Shown: positions 46,804-57,919 of the stretch, one piece after another
Position numbering within the stretch: the stretch's first letter is position 1
How the letters are laid out: every line of letters starts with the position of its first letter
Assembly: GCA_001295775.1 (NCBI GenBank)
Contig: LJIA01000022.1
Span: 20,475 to 84,474 of the forward strand
DNA from: a beta proteobacterium AAP99
GTDB taxonomy: Bacteria; Pseudomonadota; Gammaproteobacteria; Burkholderiales; Burkholderiaceae_C
Direction of reading: 5' to 3'
DNA: 64,000 nucleotides
Notes under the pieces: generated by a model
Database searches by the model: none
What the model was told of the DNA's origin: nothing
Seen by the model: the letters and a program-made list of their open reading frames with translations, nothing else
Translations under genes and position numbers: made by a program

Positions 46804-46937
46804 GCACCGGACCTGACAACGCGCTGCATGCATCACCTCGTCGTACCGCTGCAGCCTGACCGGAGCCCCCTCCGGATGAAACACCGCCGTGCGCAGATCG
46901 GCAGCCACAAGCGCCGCGCCGTGACACAGCATTCGAA

Positions 46938-46962
46938 CGCCCGCATGTGCAGACAGCGGGCG
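46938..46962 (+). terminator. terminator after adk
   Basis: A 7-bp stem CGCCCGC/GCGGGCG with an 11-base loop is followed by TTTTTCTTT. It separates adk from the pyrophosphatase gene. Confidence 0.88.
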
Positions 46963-47021
46963 TTTTTCTTTGCCCCGACCGTTCGAGGAGATCTCGGGGC
47001 ATCAACAACAGGAGGAGCTTG

Positions 47022-49556
<2,535 letters not shown>

Positions 49557-49584
49557 GCGCGGCACTCGCCATCCGCTTGCACAA

Positions 49585-49606
49585 ACGCCTCGGCTTGCCG
49601 GGGCGT
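49585..49606 (+). terminator. terminator after hppA
   Basis: A nine-base stem ACGCCTCGG/CCGGGGCGT with one mismatch and a short loop, followed by CTTTCTTTG, 28 bases after the stop. Confidence 0.8.
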
Positions 49607-49878
49607 CTTTCTTTGTGTGAGCAGAACATTCCGTGACCGTGCTGTATGCGCGGCGCGTGTTCGCCGATGACCCGGCGGCACTGAAGACTGTCCCGGTGAT
49701 CACCCGCAACGCCTGTCCGCTTGTCTGGCGCGCCTCTTCAGCCCATTTGCCTTGGAAACCCGCATGGATGCTGGGTCTCGCGCGCTTGGTCCGTGCTCGT
49801 CGCTACACTTTCCGTTTACGTCAATTAGCAGCCGTTGCGAGGTTCACGCAGCGGGCGCAGCACTCGCGAGGAGCATTC
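49607..49878. other. intergenic region between hppA and the dehydrogenase gene
   Basis: The full gap from hppA is 322 bases and holds a terminator, a REP-like element and, near 49800, CGCTACACTTTCCGTTTACG, which may be part of a promoter for the next gene, though no clean -35/-10 pair was found. No gene seen. Confidence 0.4.
49714..49778 (+). repeat. REP-like palindromic element, copy 5
   Basis: It starts with the tag TGTCCGCTTGTCTGGCG, followed by the arms CGCCTCTTCAGCC and CTTGGAAACCCG around CATTTGC, and ends in the flank GCATGGATGCTGGGTC, close to those of copies 3 and 4. Stem pairing is more degraded than in copies 4, 6 and 8. Confidence 0.7.
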
Positions 49879-50637
49879 ATGGATATTCAGGGCAAGGTCT
49901 TCATCGTCACGGGCGGCGCGTCCGGACTGGGCGAGGGCGCGGTGCGCATGCTGGTTGCGCAGGGCGGCAAGGTGGTGATTGCCGATGTGCAGGTGGAAAA
50001 GGGCGAGTCTCTGGCCAAGGAGCTGGGCCAGACCTTTGTGAAGTGCGATGTGTCCAGCGAAGCGGACGGCAAGGCCGTGGTGGCTGCCGCCACCGCTCAG
50101 GGCAAGCTGATGGGCCTCGTGAACTGCGCGGGCATTGCGCCCGCGGCCAAGACCGTGGGCAAGGACGGCGCCCACCCGCTGGATCTGTTCAGCAAGGTCA
50201 TCACGGTCAACCTGATCGGCAGCTTCAACATGATCCGACTGGCTGCCGAGGCCATGAGCAAGAACGAGGCAGAGGCCACCGGCGAGCGCGGCGTGCTGAT
50301 CAACACCGCCAGCGTGGCGGCCTATGACGGTCAGATCGGCCAGGCCGCCTATGCCGCCTCCAAGGGCGGCGTGGTCGGCATGACCCTGCCGATCGCCCGC
50401 GATCTGGCGCGCAACGGCATCCGCTGCTGCTCCATCGCCCCCGGCATCTTTGGCACGCCCATGCTCTTCGGCATGCCCCAGGAGGTGCAGGACGCACTGG
50501 CCGCCAGCGTGCCCTTCCCCTCGCGCCTGGGCAAGCCGGATGACTACGCCAAGCTCGTGCATCAGATCATCACGAATGACATGCTCAATGGCGAGACCAT
50601 CCGGCTGGATGGCGCCATTCGCATGCAGCCCAAGTAA
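49879..50637 (+). CDS. short-chain dehydrogenase (HSD10/3-hydroxyacyl-CoA type)
   Basis: A 252-residue SDR enzyme. The cofactor motif is [17 protein letters not shown] follows, and the catalytic Ser-Tyr-Lys lie in [21 protein letters not shown]. The segment [10 protein letters not shown] and the subunit-end [16 protein letters not shown] resemble type II 3-hydroxyacyl-CoA dehydrogenases (HSD17B10-like), which oxidise hydroxyacyl-CoA with NAD+. The ATG at 49879 has GAGGAG upstream. It stands alone, with a REP element on each side. Confidence 0.9.
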   Translation: MDIQGKVFIVTGGASGLGEGAVRMLVAQGGKVVIADVQVEKGESLAKELGQTFVKCDVSSEADGKAVVAAATAQGKLMGLVNCAGIAPAAKTVGKDGAHPLDLFSKVITVNLIGSFNMIRLAAEAMSKNEAEATGERGVLINTASVAAYDGQIGQAAYAASKGGVVGMTLPIARDLARNGIRCCSIAPGIFGTPMLFGMPQEVQDALAASVPFPSRLGKPDDYAKLVHQIITNDMLNGETIRLDGAIRMQPK

Positions 50638-50748
50638 GGCGCGCAGCGCCTCACCCGCGCTGCGGCCGATCGATCGCTCCTGCCTACTCGCCGCCGGAAG
50701 AGTGCTCAAGCAGCGACAAGCATCTGGATACGTAGACGTCCATCTGGT

Positions 50749-50799
50749 GCGGCTCTCCAGCCCAAAGTGGCTGAAGAGCCGCGCCAGACAAGCGGAAAG
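50749..50799 (-). repeat. REP-like palindromic element, copy 6
   Basis: Arms GCGGCTCTCCAGCC and GGCTGAAGAGCCGC around CAAAGT, followed by GCCAGACAAGCGGAAAG. The 49 bases 50749-50797 are identical to 61408-61456 (copy 8). It ends 22 bases after the stop codon of the giant lipoprotein gene, in convergent space with the dehydrogenase gene. Confidence 0.8.
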
Positions 50800-50820
50800 C
50801 CCGCTTCAATCGCGGCGGCG

Positions 50821-53800
50821 TTACCGCCGTTGCAGTGCGCCGGCGTCTCGCTCAGGCCGTGCGGGCGCACCCCGTGGCACGGACACCCACTGATTACCGA
50901 TGCGCTGCTTCAGCGGCGGGGGTTGAAGCAGCGCGCGGCTGCCTGCGTCCAGTTGCGTGCGGGAGGTGCCTGCATTCGGTTTGCGCACCGAACTGCTGTC
51001 GCTTCGGCGCAGCGTGCTCTTGGGCGGGCGCGTTGCGATCTGCGGATTGAGCCGGAGGGTCTGCTTGAAGCTCGGGTTGTCCGGGCGCGCCGCCAGGTTG
51101 CCAAGCGACTGGTTGGCCAGCAGGGTGCCGCCGTCGCCGCCAGCCAGCACCAGGCCGCCCGCGGCCCACTCGGTGGCCAGCAGGGCGCCGCTGAGCGGCA
51201 GGTTCAGGCGTGTCCAGGTGGCGCCGTCATCGGTGCGCCAGATGCCGCCGACGCCGACCGCGATCCCCGTGCTGCCGCTGAAGCGCACATCCGTCATGCT
51301 GCCGAACGCGCTGCTGTCCAGTACCCGGCTCCAGTTGAAGCCGGTATCCGCGCTGCGCAGCACGGCTGAATCCGTCGCCATGAAGACCGTGCCACTCGGG
51401 CCGGGCTGGATGGCCTGGATGAAGTCGCGGCGATTGCTCGTGCCGACATCCGGCAGCGCGAACTGCAGCCAGGTGGCACCGGCGTCCTCCGTGCGCCACA
51501 GCCGCGCGCTGCCGGGGGTATTGGCGGAGCCAGCAACAAAGCCCAGCGTGGGCGAGACGAAGCGCGCCGCCGAGAGCAGCACCCCTGAGCCCGCCAGGCC
51601 AGGCAGCGTCACCCGGTTCCAGGTCTGGCCGGCGTCGGTGGAACGCTCCACGAAGCTCTCACGCACGCCGTTGGTCACGGTGAAGCCCGTCACGATGACG
51701 GTCTGCGCATTGGCCATGGCCGCCGCCGGGTAGTTGCCGTTGGACAGCGGCGGGCGAATCTCGGTCCAGGTGTCGCCCGCGTCGCTGCTGATGTTGACAC
51801 CGTCAAAGCTCGTGGCGGCAACAGCCACCGTGTTGGAGCCCCAGCTGATGGTCTGACGGAAAGCCGACACCAGGCTGCCTGTGGCGTTGTCGGTCCAGGT
51901 TCGGCCGTCGGTGCTGCGCTTCAGGCTGCCGTTGATCTGCGCCAGCAAGACGCTCCGGTTGGGATTGGCCGCCATGGCCCAGACCGTGTCATTGAAGTTG
52001 CCGCCGGCGATCTGGCTCCAGGTCTGACCACCATCCACTGTGCGCGCAATCGCACCGTAATTCCCGATGGCAATCCCCTGCAGCGCATTGCGCATGTAGG
52101 GCCGCCAGTCCTGCTCACCGATCTGCAGGCTGAACACCTCCGGGCTCCAGTTCTGGCCGCCGTCTGTGCTGCGCGCGTTGCGGCTGTCGCCTGCCAGAAT
52201 GACCACGGTGTTTGCGTCGGCGTAGGCCGCGCGGGTGGCCACAAAGGGCAGCGTCACGGTGCTCCAGGTGGCACCAAAGTCCGTGCTTCGTGCGGCCACA
52301 GGCTGCGAACCGTTCAAGGCCAGGCCCACGCCCTGGCCGTTGAAGGCCACCCCGGTGAGATTGGGGTCGGCGGTCAGCATGCCGGGCACCACGAACCAGG
52401 TCAGTCCCGCATCGGTGCTGCGCACGCCGCGGCCGATGCCGCTGGCCACGAAGACATCGCTGCCGGCGTAGGCGACCCCCGTCAGATTGGTGGCGGTCGG
52501 CGCGACGATGTCCGGCACCGTCAGTGCCGTCCAGGAATCACCTCCATCCGTGGTGCGCAGAATTTGCTCTGGGCCAACGGCTACGCCGACCAGCGCATCC
52601 TTGAAGGCGATGCTGACCGTGAAGTTGGATGGCGAGGTGCGTGTCCAGCTCGCCCCGCCATCGGTGCTCAGATACAGCCCGCGCACGCCGGGGTCATTCT
52701 GATCGTCGATCGCAGCCACCAGCCGGCCGGCGCTGGGCGAAACCAGCGCCGAGAACTGGTAGCGCTGAGTCCGCCAGCTCGCCGTCACCGTTCCGCCGAA
52801 GTCGTTGCTGCTCAACACGGTACCCGCATCGCCCACGATGGTGAGTCCGCTGCCGCTGCTGTCAAACGCAAGCCCGGTCAGGCGATTGGCCATCGGCGCA
52901 GGCTGCACGTAGCACCAGCCGAATTGACCGCCGAAGCAGGCGCCCACGGAGCTGGGCGGGCCGACGTTCACCCCGCCGTTCACGGTCAGGTTCATCGCAT
53001 TGCTGGTCGTACATTGACCGCCGGCGGCCGGGCTGTTGCAGACCTGTACCGTGAATGTGGCGCCGTTGTCGGCAGTCTGCGCGTTGTTCAGGGTGTAGCT
53101 GCTGCCGGTCGCGTTCAGGATGGCCAGCCCGTTGCGGAACCACTGGTAGCGGATCTCCGTGCCGGTCGCGGTCACGCTGAAGGTGGCGGGGCTTCCGGCA
53201 TTCACTGTCCGGTTGCCGGATTCACTTTGAACCTGTGGCGGCTGGATCTGCACGGTCAGCATGGCACCCGTGCCGAACACGGCGCCCGCCGGGTTGTACG
53301 CGACCAGGTTGTAGACGGCGCCGTTGTCCGCCAACGTGGTGGCCGGTGTGGTGTAGCTCGCGCAGTTTGTGGCGCCATCGATGCCGATGCCGTTGCGAAT
53401 CCACAGGCATTGCGGTGTCGGGCTGCCGGTCACGGTGGCTGTGAAGGTCGCCGTGGAGCCCAGAGGGACGGTGCGGTTCTGCGGCGACGCATTGACGACC
53501 GGCAAGGTGGGGGCGGGCGTCACCACGAGTCTCGCAGCGTTGCTGGCGATGCTGCCGGCGCTGTTGCTGACGGTCACTGTGTAGTCGCCGGCGTTGGCGG
53601 CTTGCACATTGGTCAGCGACAGCACGGGACTGTTGCTGTTGGCAAGTGCACTGCCATTGCGCTGCCACTGGTAGGTCAGCGGCCCTGTGCCGCTGGCCGA
53701 TACGCCGAAGGTGGCTGTTTGTCCGGCCACGACCGTCAGTCCGAGCGGTTGCGTGTTGATGCTTGGTGCCACTGCACTTGGCGGCGTGGTCGAGGCATTC

Positions 53801-56800
53801 ACGGTGAGCGAAACCGTGTTGCTGGTGATGCTGCCCGCGCTGTTGCTGACGGTCACGCTGTAGTTGCCCGCGTTGGCTGCAGCGGCACTGAGCACGGTGT
53901 AGGCCGCTGCCGTTGCGCCGCTGATGGCCACGCCTCCGCGGCTCCACTGGAAGCTCATCGGGGTGGTGCCATTCACACCCACCGCAAGCGTGGCTGTATT
54001 GCCTTCGGTCACGGTGGTGTTCACCGGCTGCGTCACGATGCTGGGCCGCTCCGGGGGCGGCGGCACGGTGGGCGGAGCGTTCACTGTCAGCGTGGCGTCA
54101 TCGCTGGTTGCGGTACCGACGCTATTGCTCACAACTACGGAGTACGTGCCGGCACTGGCCGCCTGCACGTTGGCGAGCGTGAGCACCGGGCCATCCGACG
54201 CCACGTTGACACCATTGCGCCGCCATTGGTAGGTGAGCGGCCCGCTGCCGCTCGCCGCCACGGCCAGGTTCACCGTCTGGCCGGCGAACGCGGTCAGTGT
54301 GCTGGGCTGGGTGCTGATGCTCGGCGCGACCGGCACGTTTGGCGGTACCACGGTCAGGCGTGCCGGATTCGTCCCCGTGCTGCCTGCGCTGTTGCTGATG
54401 CGGGCGGTGTAGAGCCCGGCGTTCGCTTCAGTCACGGTGCCGAAACCCAGCACCTGGAAGTCGCTCCCGGGCAACGGCTGGCCATTGAAGAACCACTGGT
54501 AGGTGAAGGGCGGCGTGCCGCGCGCCAGGGCGGTGAACGCCACTGACGATCCGCGCACAACAGTCACCGAGGTGGGGTCCTGGATCAGTACCGGCGGCTG
54601 CACGCCATCGGGCCCGCTGCCCGTGACGGTGAGCGTGGCGCCGGCGCTGGAAGCGGACCCGACTGCGTTGGTTGCTGTCAGTCCATACACGGCACCGTTG
54701 TCTGCGCTTGAGGTTGCCGGCGTCACATAGGTCGTGCAGCTGGTGGCGCCGCTGATGGGAACGCCATTGCGGGTCCATTGGCAGGTGGGTGCCGGATTGC
54801 CGTTTACAGCGGCGTTGAATGCGGCAGAACTGCCCGATGCCACGGTGGTGTTCACTGGCGCGGCACTGATCGTCGGTTGGCCAGGCGGCACAATCACAAC
54901 CAGGCCGGCGGCGGCGCTGTTGACCGAGCCGGCTGAGTTGAATACGGAGACCGTGTATCTGCCCGCGACGTTCGGCTGGACGTTGCTCAGCCGCAGCACT
55001 GGCCCGGTTGCGCCCGGGATGTTCACGCCATCGCGCTGCCACAGATAGGACAGCGGTGCAGAGCCGGTGGCCGCAACCGTCAGGGTTGCGTTCTGGCCGG
55101 CAGTCACTGCCAATCCCAGGGGCTGGCTGGTCAGGATCGGCGCGATGGCGACGGCAGGCTGAGGCGCCGGGTTGACTGTCAGGGGTGCCGCTGCGCTGAC
55201 AATGGTGCCGGCGCTGTTTGTCACCACGACCGTGTAGTCGCCTGCATCGGCCGCCGCGACTGAACCCAGGCTCAGCAGCTCACTCGTTGCGCCGGCAATG
55301 GCGACACCGTTGCGGCGCCATTGAAAGCTCAGCGTGCCGCCGCCGCTGGCTACAACAGAGAAGCTCGCACTTGCGCCCACAGTGGTCGAGACGGCGACCG
55401 GTGCGCGTCTAATGTTCGGTGGCGCAACGGCTGGCTGCGGCGTGGACGTGACGGTCAGCACGGCCGGTTCCGAAAGCACGAACCCCGGCACGTTGGAGAC
55501 CTCGACGCGGTACTGACCGGCGTTCGCGCTGGTGACTGCCGGAATCGTGAGGGTCGGCGTGTTTTGTCCAACCAGCGTTTCGTTGCCGAAGTACCACTGG
55601 TAAGACAGGGGCTGCGTGCCGTCCGCAGCCGCAACGAAGCTCACGGCCGAACCGGCGGTGACCGTCTGGCTCACGGGCTGAGTGATGATCTGGGGTCTCG
55701 CGGCCTGTCCAAACTGGAACACCGTGGATTCCGCCGTTCCCGAAGTACCGATGGCCGTAAGCCGAAACGCGCGTCCTGTATCGGCCGAGCCCAGCGTGCG
55801 CGCCAGTCCGACCGTCACTCGAATGCTTGTGGTGTCCAGCGCCGTGCTGCAGACCGTCGGGGCATTGGGAAGGCAGTTGACGATCGTTCCCGGTGCGGTC
55901 TGGAGGCTCAAGCCCGGGAAGATCTGGCTCGCGTCGACCCAGGACGCCACGCCGGCCCCGGAGGTTTCAAGGCGCAGAAAAGTGGGCGCGGGCACACCGC
56001 GTACGTTCGCAGTGAAACCTGACATGGCGCCCGATTGCGTTTCGATGGCCGGCAGGATGCCCACCGGCACAAAGCGAAAGCCGCTGATGCTCGGCGCCAG
56101 CGTTGCCACTGTTCCGGGTCGCACGGTGAGGATGACCGGCGGGGTGTAGGTACACGTGCTTGCGTCATCGGCTTCGGTGCGGCAGACGCGGGCGCGGAAG
56201 ATGCGCCCGTTGTCACCGAGGCCCGGCGCCGAGAAGTTGATCGAATGGCGCGTCAGCCCTTGAATCGGGCCGCCGAAATTGCCCGTGCTGATCTGAACGC
56301 CGATCGCCGAGACGGTCGAGGCCGGTGGAGACGTGGGCAGCTTGTCTTCCCAAAGACCTGCCGTGGAGCTGCTCAGCCTCTGCCAACGCACTGCGAGCCC
56401 AGCACCGTCCACTGGGTAGGTCACGACATTGAACGCGTTCGCGAGGGCCTGACCTTCCAGTGCCACGGCATTGACGGGCAGCTCCCGGATGGCAGGGCGC
56501 TGGCCGGCAAGCGGCTGAGCGATGTAGACCGGCTCGCCGACCGGGACACTGGCCCCGTTGCAATTGATCGTCATGTAGAGCGCGGTCCCTGTGGCGACGA
56601 GTTCAACGTTCTGAGTGATACGTGTGAACCCTTCGGTGGCGGCCATCGCCGGGGTGATCGTCATGCCGGCCGTCCAGGGCGGGCGCGTATTGGTACTCGG
56701 GTCGAAGAAGATCTCACGGCTGACCTCACCGTCGGTCGTGCGGACGATGTCGTCGGACATGTTCCGCAGCTCGACCAATGCCCGGTCGGGCCGCCGCGGC

Positions 56801-57630
56801 CCGGCGTAGGCGCGCACCGTGGATGGGTTTGCGGGGTCGCGATAGAACATCGCCACCGACCACGCATAGGTCGGGTACACACTGTCGTTGGCACCGCAGG
56901 TCCGGTGCAGGGATGAGCCTGCCGGGTAGCGGGCGTTCAAGACCAGCGTGGCGCGCTGGGTCAGATTGGTCTGGCTGTAGACCGTGACCGCGCGCGGCCC
57001 TTGGCCGAAGACGCGCACCCCGCCTTCCTCGGTGGCGCTGGATGCCGCATAGTTGCTGGGTGTCAGCTGAAAGTACGCCTGGTTCGATTGGTCGACAAAG
57101 AAACGCGGGGCCGGTGCCTCAAAGGGGGCGAACGTCGAGAGGGATCTCACCGGCGCGATCACCACGTTGCCCTCGACGCGTGAGTCGTCGATGAGCTCCC
57201 AGGTACCGCCGGGGCTGGCCTTGCCGACCACAGGGCGACGGTCGGCACCGAGCAAGCTCGGGTCAAAGGGCAGGCGGACTTCTGCCGTGTTGCCGAAGCT
57301 CAGATCATGCGGGACGATCGTGTAGGTATTGCCGATCTGCCGCAGATGGGGCGCCACCGGCGGCGCCTCGGTCCCATCCTTGACGATCGAAAACCCAAAG
57401 TTGCCGATCAGCGCCTCGGGCGGCACGACCAGCGCTGCACCCTCCCGGGTCGCGAGGGAACCGCCCGTGGGTCCGATCACCCCGACGGCCACGCCAGGGC
57501 TTGCGGGTGGCGGACTCACCGGCGGCGGCGGAGGGGGCGTACTGCCGCCGCCCCCGCCACCACACGCGCCCAGGGCGACCGCTGCCGAGACGATCAACAG
57601 ACCACGGGCCACTGTTCGGCGGATGTTCAT
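50821..57630 (-). CDS. giant lipoprotein with Ig-like repeats and Ycf48/BNR-type propeller
   Basis: 2269 residues. A signal ends in a lipobox LGAC (Cys23), then a GGGGGG and Pro-rich spacer. Residues about 45-190 look ZU5-like (GPTGGSLATREGAALVVPPE). Residues about 190-645 hold beta-rich domains with paired Cys. About 646-1548 are ten Ig-like repeats of about 90 residues (YQW, NAGxY and SNSAG patterns). After CFGGQFGWCYVQPAP, residues about 1570-2170 are repeats with STDGGxxW, as in Ycf48/BNR propellers. The tail has FKQTLRLNPQ and LKQRIGNQWVSVPRG. AGGGAG precedes the ATG. It is probably a surface-exposed adhesin-like or carbohydrate-related protein, but function is unknown. A paralogue starts beyond the window at 64 kb. 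Confidence 0.85.
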   Translation of the reverse strand: MNIRRTVARGLLIVSAAVALGACGGGGGGSTPPPPPPVSPPPASPGVAVGVIGPTGGSLATREGAALVVPPEALIGNFGFSIVKDGTEAPPVAPHLRQIGNTYTIVPHDLSFGNTAEVRLPFDPSLLGADRRPVVGKASPGGTWELIDDSRVEGNVVIAPVRSLSTFAPFEAPAPRFFVDQSNQAYFQLTPSNYAASSATEEGGVRVFGQGPRAVTVYSQTNLTQRATLVLNARYPAGSSLHRTCGANDSVYPTYAWSVAMFYRDPANPSTVRAYAGPRRPDRALVELRNMSDDIVRTTDGEVSREIFFDPSTNTRPPWTAGMTITPAMAATEGFTRITQNVELVATGTALYMTINCNGASVPVGEPVYIAQPLAGQRPAIRELPVNAVALEGQALANAFNVVTYPVDGAGLAVRWQRLSSSTAGLWEDKLPTSPPASTVSAIGVQISTGNFGGPIQGLTRHSINFSAPGLGDNGRIFRARVCRTEADDASTCTYTPPVILTVRPGTVATLAPSISGFRFVPVGILPAIETQSGAMSGFTANVRGVPAPTFLRLETSGAGVASWVDASQIFPGLSLQTAPGTIVNCLPNAPTVCSTALDTTSIRVTVGLARTLGSADTGRAFRLTAIGTSGTAESTVFQFGQAARPQIITQPVSQTVTAGSAVSFVAAADGTQPLSYQWYFGNETLVGQNTPTLTIPAVTSANAGQYRVEVSNVPGFVLSEPAVLTVTSTPQPAVAPPNIRRAPVAVSTTVGASASFSVVASGGGTLSFQWRRNGVAIAGATSELLSLGSVAAADAGDYTVVVTNSAGTIVSAAAPLTVNPAPQPAVAIAPILTSQPLGLAVTAGQNATLTVAATGSAPLSYLWQRDGVNIPGATGPVLRLSNVQPNVAGRYTVSVFNSAGSVNSAAAGLVVIVPPGQPTISAAPVNTTVASGSSAAFNAAVNGNPAPTCQWTRNGVPISGATSCTTYVTPATSSADNGAVYGLTATNAVGSASSAGATLTVTGSGPDGVQPPVLIQDPTSVTVVRGSSVAFTALARGTPPFTYQWFFNGQPLPGSDFQVLGFGTVTEANAGLYTARISNSAGSTGTNPARLTVVPPNVPVAPSISTQPSTLTAFAGQTVNLAVAASGSGPLTYQWRRNGVNVASDGPVLTLANVQAASAGTYSVVVSNSVGTATSDDATLTVNAPPTVPPPPERPSIVTQPVNTTVTEGNTATLAVGVNGTTPMSFQWSRGGVAISGATAAAYTVLSAAAANAGNYSVTVSNSAGSITSNTVSLTVNASTTPPSAVAPSINTQPLGLTVVAGQTATFGVSASGTGPLTYQWQRNGSALANSNSPVLSLTNVQAANAGDYTVTVSNSAGSIASNAARLVVTPAPTLPVVNASPQNRTVPLGSTATFTATVTGSPTPQCLWIRNGIGIDGATNCASYTTPATTLADNGAVYNLVAYNPAGAVFGTGAMLTVQIQPPQVQSESGNRTVNAGSPATFSVTATGTEIRYQWFRNGLAILNATGSSYTLNNAQTADNGATFTVQVCNSPAAGGQCTTSNAMNLTVNGGVNVGPPSSVGACFGGQFGWCYVQPAPMANRLTGLAFDSSGSGLTIVGDAGTVLSSNDFGGTVTASWRTQRYQFSALVSPSAGRLVAAIDDQNDPGVRGLYLSTDGGASWTRTSPSNFTVSIAFKDALVGVAVGPEQILRTTDGGDSWTALTVPDIVAPTATNLTGVAYAGSDVFVASGIGRGVRSTDAGLTWFVVPGMLTADPNLTGVAFNGQGVGLALNGSQPVAARSTDFGATWSTVTLPFVATRAAYADANTVVILAGDSRNARSTDGGQNWSPEVFSLQIGEQDWRPYMRNALQGIAIGNYGAIARTVDGGQTWSQIAGGNFNDTVWAMAANPNRSVLLAQINGSLKRSTDGRTWTDNATGSLVSAFRQTISWGSNTVAVAATSFDGVNISSDAGDTWTEIRPPLSNGNYPAAAMANAQTVIVTGFTVTNGVRESFVERSTDAGQTWNRVTLPGLAGSGVLLSAARFVSPTLGFVAGSANTPGSARLWRTEDAGATWLQFALPDVGTSNRRDFIQAIQPGPSGTVFMATDSAVLRSADTGFNWSRVLDSSAFGSMTDVRFSGSTGIAVGVGGIWRTDDGATWTRLNLPLSGALLATEWAAGGLVLAGGDGGTLLANQSLGNLAARPDNPSFKQTLRLNPQIATRPPKSTLRRSDSSSVRKPNAGTSRTQLDAGSRALLQPPPLKQRIGNQWVSVPRGAPARPERDAGALQRR

Positions 57631-57820
57631 GCTTCGCTCCCTGAATGCACGATGTGCTTTTCATGCACGCCGCACCATCCGGCCGCGGCACGCTCGTTGG
57701 ATTTGTAGGGAAGTCGCCGTTACGCGGGCGTAGCTTTTTGTCGATTGGCGTCACTCAACTGGGAGCGACAGCGCTACCCGGCCGGCTGCACGCCTGGCCC
57801 AAGCGGTGAATCGGAAAGAG

Positions 57821-57875
57821 CTTTCCGCTTGTCCCATGCGGGTTTCCAGGCACTTTGGCCTGAAAACCCGCGCCC
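57821..57875 (+). repeat. REP-like palindromic element, copy 7
   Basis: The tag CTTTCCGCTTGTCCC is followed by the arms GCGGGTTTCCAGGC and GGCCTGAAAACCCGC (57838-57871). It lies in the 289-base gap between the regulator gene and the giant lipoprotein gene; the rest of the gap holds no gene and should contain the lipoprotein promoter. Confidence 0.75.
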
Positions 57876-57919
57876 AGCGCGGCTCTTGCATTGCTGGTCC
57901 GGGCTTGGCGACTGCCGAT

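Noticed and set aside
52564..54546. Long plus-strand frame opposite the Ig repeats
   Set aside because: Its repeats only mirror the Ig-repeat DNA; there is no start signal or known domain.
50821..57630. Possible CRISPR or tandem DNA repeat array
   Set aside because: The repeats are about 270-base protein-coding Ig units that differ from each other, without short direct repeats and spacers.
50821..57630. PEP-CTERM or LPXTG sorting signal at the C terminus of the giant protein
   Set aside because: The tail lacks the motif, hydrophobic helix and basic end; it has a different conserved pair of motifs.
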